DNA of 64,000 bases from Vigna angularis (Eukaryota > Streptophyta > Magnoliopsida > Fabales > Fabaceae). The position numbers and the translations under genes were made by a program. Below are positions 55,862 to 64,000 of the stretch, one piece after another; within the stretch, counting starts at the first letter, position 1; every line of letters begins with the position of its first letter. The DNA lies in contig NC_068973.1 of NCBI RefSeq assembly GCF_016808095.1, positions 24,284,077 through 24,348,076 on the forward strand, given 5' to 3'. The notes below the pieces were generated by a model. That model saw nothing but the letters and a program-made list of their open reading frames with translations. It had not been told where the DNA came from and ran no database searches.

Positions 55862-56104
55862 ATTACTGGCTTTGACAACATTTAATCGCTGGACCTCACC
55901 TTCAACCTGCAAATATATATATGATCAAACCACAAATACTTAAGTATTGAAGTGAACATCTGTATTCTAAGTTCAAATCAACAAAAGTTTCACCTACTCA
56001 ATGACTTCTGAAGAAAGACAACCACGGGTTGACACTTCATCCGCTAATGCTGAAATTAATGGAGTAACATGGCTAAACTTCTTTTGCTCATTAGTTGGTT
56101 TCGC
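55862..56104 (-). pseudogene. Captured exons of a MAP65-like microtubule-associated protein
   Basis: Two minus-strand exons. Exon A (56104-55994, 37 codons) has a CTCTTAG acceptor and GTGAAA donor and reads KPTNEQKKFSHVTPLISA, LADEVSTRGCLSSEVIE, then a TAG where relatives have CAG. Exon B (55906 to about 55862, TTTGCAG acceptor) reads VEGEVQRLNVVKAS. MAP65 family proteins have E..F.HVT..I.AS.DEV...G.L...VIEQAE.EVQRL..LKASKMKE in this region, so the exon order and phase match. MAP65 proteins cross-link microtubules in cytokinesis. The KASKMKE continuation is lost after about 55862. A fragment only, with a premature stop. Confidence 0.78.
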
Positions 56105-56691
56105 CTAAGAGAACTCAATACATCCCAGAGAAAACACATTAAAAACTTCATTTAGGTGAGTGAGTTTGCACCAGGAATAATAACATGTACGAAACTAATT
56201 ACTTGACTTGCCAATGCCAGGTGTTTATATGTGATGGACTTCAAACCAGACACTTGCACCAGAACTAAGAATTAAAAGACACTAGAATGAGAAAGCTCCA
56301 TGGCCAATTAAATTGAAATGGGATCATGATATACCAATGAACTATATAGAGGGAGGAACCTAATACAGGATAAGTAGGGAAGCAAATTGTTGCAAAGCTA
56401 CAATACAGGACCACAATGTCTAAGGCAAACTTCACCTGTCATTCCACATTTAAAGATAAAGAAGACATTCGTCAACTAGAGGTAAAATTAACTTCCAAAA
56501 CATACTACCTACCCTTTCAACGAAAAACAAAACAGAAAAAGCAATCAAATGTAGTATAAGATTTGATGATACAAAATACAAAGTAGGAATTTCAATTTCC
56601 TTGGCATAGTGGTTGACAAATGTCTGAGGTTTCAAAGCAGAAAATAAGAGTATAGGACATTGTAATGAAGAAGAAAACTAAGTGATTTAAC

Positions 56692-56783
56692 CTTGTCTGG
56701 AGCTCCAAGAGGGGTTTGGTCTTGGCATCAACGACGACCCACTCTCCGGTCTCTCTCTTCTTCTTTTGCACTCTCACTTCCAT
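56692..56783 (-). CDS. Exon-like frame of unknown origin in the CACTA element
   Basis: Starts ATG 56783 on the minus strand: MEVRVQKKKRETGEWVVVDA, then KTKPLLELQTR ending at a CAAG/GTTAAA donor. Coding-like composition, and position upstream of the MAP65 exons suggest a chimeric first exon. I do not recognise the protein. Confidence 0.3.
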
Positions 56784-57609
56784 GGTTTGGCCTAGGAATA
56801 AGTCCATCACCGTCTTTCATATTTCAGAAGCTCTATTCATCAAAATCAACTACATATTCAAGAACAAACGAATATATTCGGTGAATCTTTGCTCAAACCC
56901 CACAACGAACCATTCTGCATCAATCTCAATAGAGAAGAGAGGGATTTATGGACTTAAGGATTTAGGGATTTAGGGGACGAGCAAAGAAGAAGGTTTGAAC
57001 GAAGAAACTTACCGATTGAACGAATAACTCTCCCAAGTGAGCATGGTGTACAACAAGGTGAGTGAACACGAGAAGAATGGACGAACTTCTTCTCTTTGAG
57101 TGAGCGTGAGCGAGAAGAACAGTTAGTGTGAGACATTCTTCTTCTCTACCAGTGACCGTGAGCGAGTGTGAGTGAGAAAGCTTTAGTCAGTAAGCATGGG
57201 ACTTCGACGCTACCATTCCAGTCGTCTCCACGTGAGTCTAAGAATGAGTTAGGGTTCCAAGGGGAGAGCCAACGAGGAGGCATGACTGGTGGAGCGGTCT
57301 CCAGTCCCCTCAACCTTGTAATGGAGCACGGGGTAGCAGCTAGGGTTCGAGGAGAGGGTAACACGAAAGAGGCGTTTGTAGTGGAGGTTAGGATTTCAAT
57401 GGAGGCTAGAGAAGAAGGGATGGATAAAAATGGTTCGATGAGAGTGAAGAACAAGAGCTCGAGAGGGAAGAACAAGAAGTCGTGAGGAAGAAGAGGGGCT
57501 CGATGGCTCGACGAGAGGGAAGAAGAAGGAGTCGAAGAGAAATTTGGAGTATTGATTCTGACTCTTACGTTTTCTATTAGGTTTAGTTTTTTACTTTTTT
57601 TTATATTTA

Positions 57610-57875
57610 TTATAAAATCCGTATATAACCAGAGAACCTACTTACATACAAATTTTATATATGGATTTATTTTGGCAAAACTTCCGCCAAAAGACACACC
57701 ATTATATACTGATTTTATATACTGAAAATTCGTATATAAATTTTTTTCTCATTATATACGAAAAAATCCGTATCTAATTTATCCGTATATAAAATCCGTA
57801 TATAATGGAATTTTTATCTACAGATCAAAATCCATATATAATAATCTGTATGTAAATGACATTTTTCTTGTAGTG
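57610..57875. repeat. Right terminus of the 4-kb CACTA element
   Basis: ATCCGTATATAA-type subterminal repeats in both directions, ending TTTTTCTTGTAGTG. Directly upstream (57130-57550) is a GAGAG-rich, GC-richer segment with overlapping short frames on both strands and no recognisable domain. Confidence 0.85.
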
Positions 57876-58691
57876 GAGGCGAAAGCTTCCTCTTTTACTC
57901 TTAGGGTTTTACTATCTCATGCTTTTCCATTGTACATCTAGTTTCTCCATATCTATGGGCAACTAAACTCTATTTGTTGTTGGGGAATGATGTAACCCTG
58001 TGAACTCTCATGTATTTGAATTGATTCTTAATCATATATGCTTTATTCATTAATTGTTAGGGAATTCATCTGTTTTAATGCTTGCTCTATTTAACTCATT
58101 TAGTTGCATGATTTATGAATTGCATGAGTGTCGGGAGGTTCCTTACAATTCAAGTTCTTGTTGAATTCTCCCAAGGGTAATATTTCTCAGGGAGAGGGTA
58201 TGAGTACTTGGTCGTCTTAAACTCTTGATCTTCAGACTTAATTTTCTAGAAACGCTAGGAATTGAACAAACTAGGAATTAAGGCAGGCTTATTGCACCAA
58301 GGGATTGGGTTCTAAGTACTTTAGTGAGTGACGTTAACATTAATGCATAAAGAAGAATTCTTATATACATGAGAGGGAACTTGGTGAAATCTAACCCCAA
58401 CAACATATTCATCTCATATTAAACAACATCTGTTCATCTTTGTGTTACTCTACTATTGATCAATTTGCATTCATATTTAATTTTCTGTCTTTGCATTTTA
58501 AACCAATGATCTCGTTTATTTTAAGTCTTAATTAATTAATTTATCACACGATTGTTTAGTGCCGAGAATCTTCTCGGATACGATACTTGGTCTTACCATT
58601 TTATATTACTTGTGCGATTCGGTACACTTGCCGATCCATCAACAAGTTTTTGGTCTCGTTTCTAGAGATCAAAAATATTGTCAACAAGTTT

Positions 58692-58710
58692 TGGGCGCCG
58701 TTGCCGGAGA
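58692..58710 (+). other. Primer binding site TGGGCGCCGTTGCCGGAGA
   Basis: Close to the Athila-class site TGGCGCCGTTGCCGGGGA, with an extra G and one substitution. It marks the start of the internal region. Confidence 0.8.
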
Positions 58711-58889
58711 CTCACAGTTTAAACTATTCTATTTGTGTGATTCTTAATTAATTTTGGCTTTATTCTATTTTACTTTATTTTATTTGATTTTATTTTATTT
58801 GATTTTATTTTGTTTTATTTTAGTTTGTTATCTTTTATTTTATTTTTATTTTGTGCTAACAATATTTTCTATGGTTTTGTTTAGTTTAT

Positions 58890-60116
58890 GCAGGATACAA
58901 TAAGAACAAGGAGCAACAAAAGTTTTGAACCCCTTCTTGAAGGACTTAAGACTAGTAGGAGGCCACGGAGAAAGATACTTGCTAGAGTACCTTCTCTAGA
59001 AAGAATTTCATAGGTCCTACAATCTGATCAGGAAAGCATGGACAACAATGAGGGCAGACGTACTTTGGTAGATTATGCAACTGTTGTTGGGCCTTACCAT
59101 TTTAACAGCATTGCAAAGCCAATGGTCAACACCACAAGCATAGAGATGAAGCCTGCGTTGATCCATCTAGTAAAAAGCAACCAGTTCAATGGACTGTCCA
59201 ATGAAAGTCCATATGAGCATCTGACCACTTTTAATGAAATCTGTAACACTATGAAGCTGAATGGAGTGCCAGAAGATGCTATAAGACTGATTTTGTTTCC
59301 CTTTTCACCGGGAGGAAACGCTAAACTGTGGCTAAACTCTTTTCCTGAAAACAGCTTTACTAAGTGGGAAGATGTGGTTGCCAAACTTTTGACTAAATAC
59401 TTCCCACAATCAAAGATCAACAAAGGGAAGCAGGAAATCTCTTCTTTCAATCAAGGCATCGAAGAATCATTAGGGCAAGCATGGGATAGATACGAAAGCT
59501 TGCTAAGGAAGACACCTACTCATGGTTTTGATGAAGCAACAGTAGTCATTCTTTTCCTTGGAGGTATGTGTTCACAAACCAAATTGATGTTGGATGCCTC
59601 AACTGGAGGCAATATCAAATGCAAGACTCTAGAGGAAGCTTATGAGTTAATTGACAACATGGCTACCAATGATAATGAGATGCACAATAAAAAAAAACTT
59701 CCTCACAACCTAAGGGAGTTTTACAGCTACAGTCTTATGATGCCTTGCTTGCTCAAAATAAAATCATCACTCAACAGTTGGAGATTTTGACAAAAATATT
59801 TTCTCAACCATCAAAGGAGTGCCAGAATGTTTCATAGGTTCAACAACAACTTTGTGAACTATGTGGTGGTGATCATATTAATGGTCAATGTGCAGTGCCC
59901 GAGAATCTCAATGAGAATGTGAACTACATAGGCAACCAGTTCCGTCCCAACAACTACAATCAAGGGTGGAAATCCCATCCAAGCACATGACAAAGCCAAT
60001 TTGGGCAAACTGGTGGACAATTCAATAGACCACCACAGCAACAACAACAACACAGGCAAAAACAACCCTATCTATTTGACAGAACTACAAAGCTTGAGGA
60101 GACCCTCCAACAATTC
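58890..60116 (+). pseudogene. Athila-like gag, interrupted
   Basis: Starts near ATG 58890 (MQDTIRTRSNKSFEPLLEGL), meets TAG at 59010, and continues open from ATG 59038 to 59790. That part holds the gag domain: HLVKSNQFNGLSNESPYEHL, FPFSPGGNAKLWLNSFPENS, KYFPQSKINKGKQEISSFNQ. A frameshift near 59690 moves the reading to another frame, with QNKIITQQLEILTKIF and a zinc knuckle CELCGGDHINGQC near 59855, then NYNQGWKSHPS and a Gln-rich tail. Two more stops lie near 59836 and 59988. The order matches Athila gag. Non-functional as it stands. Confidence 0.85.
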
Positions 60117-61394
60117 ATGCAGGCAACTCTTTCTACTCAGAAATGCACTAAAGCTGCTATAAGAAACTTGGAGATGCAGGTTGGCCAAATGGCTAAGACA
60201 TTGAAAAAAATGCCTATAAAAAGTTTTGGGGCTAACACTGAAGCTAACCCCAAAGAAGAATGTAAGCCCATTGTGAATATGAAAGATGAGAGAGAGAAAG
60301 AAAAAGAAAAGTTGAGTGAGAAAGAAAAAGAAGAGAGTGAGATAAAAGAAAAAGATGAGAAAAAAATTGAGAGAAAAGAAAAAGAAAATTTGATTGAAAA
60401 AGAAAAAGAAAGAGAGGAAAATGAGAGAGAGAAAAAAGGAGAGGTTGAGAGAAAAAAAGAAAAAGTAGAGAAAAATCTCAATCACCCTGAAGAGTACTCC
60501 AGAAAAGAAAAAGAAAAACAATTAGGGTGCATTGAAGAAATTTTCAGAAAATTTGGAATAAAAATTCTTGTGATTGAAGCACTGCAGCAGATTCCTGAAT
60601 ATGTTAAATTTTTGAAGGAACTCCTCAAACGAAAGAAATATTTAAAGGAGGAAATAATGGAGGTACAGGAAGAATGCAATGTGATTTTACAAAAGGCACT
60701 CCCTCCTAAGGTTGAAGATCCAGGATGTTTCACCATTCCTTGTACTATTGGGAAACATAAAATAGGGAAAGCCCTAATTGATTTAGGGTCCAGTATTAAT
60801 TTGATGCCCTTATCTGTTCTTGAAAAGATTGGTGGTCTTGAAATCAAACCTGCAAAGATGACTCTGTTTATGACTGATGGATCCACCAAAAAGCTCTATG
60901 GTGCAGTGGAAGATGTAATGATTCAAATTGATAATCTCAGATTCCTGGTAGATTTTGTGATAATGGAGATGGGGGAAGATTTGGAGATCCCTATTATTCT
61001 TGGGAGGCCATTCATGAAAATGGCCAAGGTAATCATTAATGTGGATGACGGAACTATAACACTTAAAGACCAAGAAAAGGAGGTGATTTTCAATGTCTTC
61101 GATGCTAAGAAGTCAATCCAGGTGAAGAAAACTAGTCTCAGAACTTCAAGGGGAGGTACACTAGAGACCAGTACTAAAGCTGCCAAGCCAGGTAAGGAAG
61201 GTGAAAATTGTTTTTTGTCACAAGTACAAGAAGAAGAAACAGACAGCAAAGGAGCAAGTGTTCATCAAGATTCTCTGGAAAAACATGAAGAACTGAAACC
61301 AGGATTACCAGTGAGGTTTAACAAAAAGCTTTGGGTTGTTAAAGAACTCAGAGCTGATGAACTAATAGAGATTGAATCTCCAATTTCAAACTAA
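60117..61394 (+). CDS. Gag C-terminus and aspartic protease of the Athila-like element
   Basis: 425 codons from ATG 60117. Residues 10-50 carry the Athila motif AIRNLEMQVGQMAKTLKKMP. Residues 58-135 are a Lys/Glu-rich coiled region of simple repeats. The retropepsin spans about residues 200-320: IPCTIGKHKIGKALIDLGSS (D-L-G-S active site), INLMPLSVLEKIGGLEIKPA, and the flap-side IPIILGRPFMKMAKVIINV. In complete relatives the frame continues into reverse transcriptase; here it ends WVVKELRADELIEIESPISN-stop and the 3' untranslated region follows. Protease processes the polyprotein in the particle. The protease looks intact; an active enzyme without pol is unusual. Confidence 0.82.
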   Translation: MQATLSTQKCTKAAIRNLEMQVGQMAKTLKKMPIKSFGANTEANPKEECKPIVNMKDEREKEKEKLSEKEKEESEIKEKDEKKIERKEKENLIEKEKEREENEREKKGEVERKKEKVEKNLNHPEEYSRKEKEKQLGCIEEIFRKFGIKILVIEALQQIPEYVKFLKELLKRKKYLKEEIMEVQEECNVILQKALPPKVEDPGCFTIPCTIGKHKIGKALIDLGSSINLMPLSVLEKIGGLEIKPAKMTLFMTDGSTKKLYGAVEDVMIQIDNLRFLVDFVIMEMGEDLEIPIILGRPFMKMAKVIINVDDGTITLKDQEKEVIFNVFDAKKSIQVKKTSLRTSRGGTLETSTKAAKPGKEGENCFLSQVQEEETDSKGASVHQDSLEKHEELKPGLPVRFNKKLWVVKELRADELIEIESPISN

Positions 61395-63024
61395 AAAGGT
61401 GAACAGGAAATTGTTGAAGATCAATTGTGTGGAAAAGGAAAAGATGACATCAAAATGAAAGATGTGACATGAGCTTATTGAGTCAAGCTAGTAACGTTAA
61501 AGAAACACTTGTTGGGAGGCAACTCAGTGTTTTACAAATTTTTAATTGTTTTTATTTATTTATTTATTTTTTCTTAGTTTGTTATTTTTTTTTTATTTTC
61601 AATTATTTTCTGTTTATTTTGTGTTTGCTCTTGGTCAAGCTAGTGACGTTAAAGAAGCGCTTACTGGGAGGCAACCCAGCTTTCTAAACTTTTCCTTGCT
61701 TTTATTTTTATTTTTTATTTTTTGGTTATTGTTGAACTCTTTTAATATTCTTGTTTTTATTGTTTTTTTGTAGTGTAGGAATAATGTACTTTGCTTTATT
61801 TTATTGCAATGGTTTAGTTCTTCTGATGTTGTGTTTTGATGAGTATTACTTTTTTATGCTTATTGTTTGGGTTGATGTTGAGATGATGCATGATGTGAAA
61901 ATACAGGTGGTTGCTTCTAACATGTGAAACATGTGCTTGAGGTAAAACTTGATTGAGATACTAAGCATGATGTTTTTCTGAATTCTAGGACTTGAGAGTT
62001 TATCTGTGTGAGTTTTGGGCTTTAGAGTTGTTGTGAATAATTGTTATTACTTTGGAAGCATGAATGATTTTGCCCAAATTTTCTGTGATTGAACTACTTG
62101 TTTGCAAGTGTCATATGATCAAGGCCATCTTTTGTTATCCCTTAATTTGTTTAGCCTACTCATGAATTTTTCCAAATAAAAAGAGAACAGTTTGTTCCAT
62201 CCTTTGAACCTTTAGCCTTATGCATGTTTTGAAAACCCTGTTTTAAATTTTTTACCTTGAGTTGAGTTGAGAATATTTGTGAGGTATTGAAAAAGGTTCA
62301 AGTTTAGGGTTGCTAGTAAACAACCCCACTTCTCTAAGCAATGAGCAATTGAAAAGCAACAGAAAAAGAAAAAAAAATCAAAAGGAAAGAAAATGAAAGG
62401 AAAAGGGAAACTGCAAGGGAAAAAGGTTAGAAAAGATCTTCTTGAAAAGAGAACCCGTGTGTAATTGTTAATTTCATAAATATCTATCTTAACTCAAGGA
62501 TTTTGCATTCCTGAAAAACCATGTTTCTTCTTAGGCTAGCCAAGTTACAAGCCAAGAAAAGCCCTTGTGATGAAAACCTGCTTGTGAGTATGTTTGATTG
62601 TGGTTAAATGAAAGGCAAAAATTAATTTGTGTGATATTGTGATAGTAGAGTGATTGAGAGATCTCACTATACATCTGTGAGTTGAGTGATACACTTTTGA
62701 GTGCTTGAGTAATATAATTTTGAGTGCTTCAGTGAAACACTTTTTTGGTGAGGAATAGTTTTGTGAATTTCTGATTACATTTCTGCTTGGTTGATTGATT
62801 GCTCTTAAGGATAGCATCTGTTGAACTGTTTGAGTATCACTTTAAGTTATTTGAGAAAAAGCATCTGCGCATCTTGACTGATATTCCTATGATGAGCTGA
62901 TTTGAGTAATTACTTGTCTTAGAAAAAGATTTTTGAAAAACTTTTGAACCACTGTGATATTTGTTGAGAGCTAAGTTACATTTTGTTTTGCTTGAGGACA
63001 AGTAAAATTCTAAGTTTGGGGTTG
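61395..63024 (+). other. 3' untranslated region with duplicated GTCAAGCTAGT module
   Basis: Contains two copies of GTCAAGCTAGTRACGTTAAA followed by GGGAGGCAAC (61483-61534 and 61634-61679), a module usually found once after pol in Athila-like elements. After that it is AT-rich without genes. It ends TTGCTTGAGGACAAGTAAAA and the polypurine-like AAGTTTGGGGTTG before the 3' LTR. Confidence 0.75.
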
Positions 63025-64000
63025 TGATAACGATTTAAAATATTGTTATCTGTGATGTAATTTTGAAACTAAATACATCCTTTTTGGCTTAAAAACTTGC
63101 TTGGACTCATGCTTTTTCATTAAGTTGTGTGAATAAGAGAGTTGAGGTTGAATTTGATGATTTTATGACTAGTTCCCTTTGTTTTGTTAGAAAATGAGTT
63201 AATACCGGAAGAAAAGATGAAGTGATAAGGATATAGAGCTCAGAAAGGCCTAGAACAAGAAGAGGGAACCACACGAAGCTTGGGCGACCTATAGGAGGCT
63301 TGAGCGTGGAAAAATCGACGCTCGCCACCCGGGAAGCCTAGCCCGCGCGGGCGTCGGACCCCCGAAGCTTGGGCGAAATTGGAGGCTCAAGCCTTCCGAA
63401 AATCGACGTCCACCATTGGCCGCCCGAGCGTCGCGTGTTGCTGATCCAGCGCAATTTTTGCTCTGTTTCAACTCTTTTGGACCGGGCCCTGTTTCTACTC
63501 TTTTCGAACTTTATTTAAAGGACCCAAGCGCTCTAGGTTTTGTATCTCTAGCTGGGGCAACACAACAACACACTATTTTACTCTCTGAAGGCGGATTTGG
63601 AGGCGGAAGCTTCCTCTTCTACTCTTAGGGTTTTACTATCTCATGCTTTTCGATTGTACATCTAGTTTCTCCATGTCTATGGGGAACTAAACTCTATTTT
63701 TTGTTGGGGAATGATGTAACCTTGTGAACTCTCATGTATTTGAATTGATTCTTAATCATATATGCTTTATTCATTAATTGTTAGGGAATTCATCTGTTTT
63801 AATGCTTGCTCTATTTAACTCATTTAGTTGCATGATTTATGAATTGCATGAGTGTCGGGAGGTTCCTTACAATTCAAGTTCTTGTTGAATTCTCCCAAGG
63901 GTAATATTTCTCAGGATGAGGGTATGAGTACTTGGTCGTCTTAAACTCTTGATCTTCAGACTTAATTCTCTAGGAACGCTAGGAATTGAACGAACTAGGA
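63025..64000 (+). repeat. 3' LTR of the Athila-like element (cut by window end)
   Basis: The first 976 bases match 53297-53877 joined to 57876-58270, with scattered differences and a deletion near 63245. It lacks the CACTA insertion, so it shows the unoccupied site. Confidence 0.88.

Noticed and set aside
60072..60521. Phe-rich minus-strand frame opposite the gag end
   Set aside because: Shadow of the Lys/Glu-rich repeats of the sense protein.

Overview
The window is nuclear DNA of a flowering plant. I think it is a legume of the bean/cowpea group, judged from the style of the transposon families and the host-gene fragments; that placement is inference. There are no bacterial-type operons, no tRNA or rRNA genes that I can see, and only one gene that looks like an intact ordinary host gene: a three-exon group III WRKY transcription factor at 46931-49769. 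Almost everything else is transposable elements, many inserted into each other. Most boundaries could be fixed to the base because target-site duplications (TSDs) are still visible.

Layout. (1) 1-4320: a decayed antisense Copia polyprotein, split by an LTR (731-3219, TSD ATTTT, unusual TA...TA ends), itself split by a solo LTR (1832-2891, TSD TTAAT). (2) 4440-13514: a second copy of the first LTR family, split by a complete pol-less LTR retrotransposon (5185-13155, 2120-bp LTRs, TSD GAGAG) with a protein reading frame I do not recognise. (3) 13569-15408: a Gypsy LTR, primer binding site and start of gag. (4) 15601-26942: an 11.3-kb CACTA transposon (TSD CAT) with remnants of both CACTA proteins, a captured DHH1-type DEAD-box helicase exon and a possible metaxin exon. 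It hosts a gag-only LTR retrotransposon (16823-21587, TSD CTAGT) and a Pack-MULE (23029-25311, 9-bp TSD) carrying LOB-domain, extensin-like and zinc-finger-like pieces. (5) 27061-28725: a long AT microsatellite and a second Mutator-like element. (6) 29063-39141: a nearly complete Tat-type Gypsy retrotransposon (812-bp LTRs, TSD ATTCT) with gag, pol, an 87-bp tandem array and a spliced antisense gene. (7) 39147-46850: AT-rich DNA with relics of Mutator-like and hAT-like elements. (8) The WRKY gene. (9) 51900-53290: a broken Sirevirus-type gag. (10) 53297 to the window end: an Athila-like retrotransposon keeping gag and protease but lacking reverse transcriptase and integrase. Its 5' LTR is split by a 4-kb CACTA element (53878-57875) carrying exons of a MAP65-like gene; the 3' LTR at 63025-64000 preserves the empty site.

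How the parts work together. The elements form a layered insertion history rather than a pathway. Three are retrotransposons with LTRs and priming sites but missing enzymes, so they would need enzymes supplied by relatives. Several DNA transposons carry host exons (helicase, LOB domain, LRX-like extensin, MAP65, perhaps metaxin), so the region is active in gene-fragment capture. The WRKY gene sits in the least element-dense stretch.
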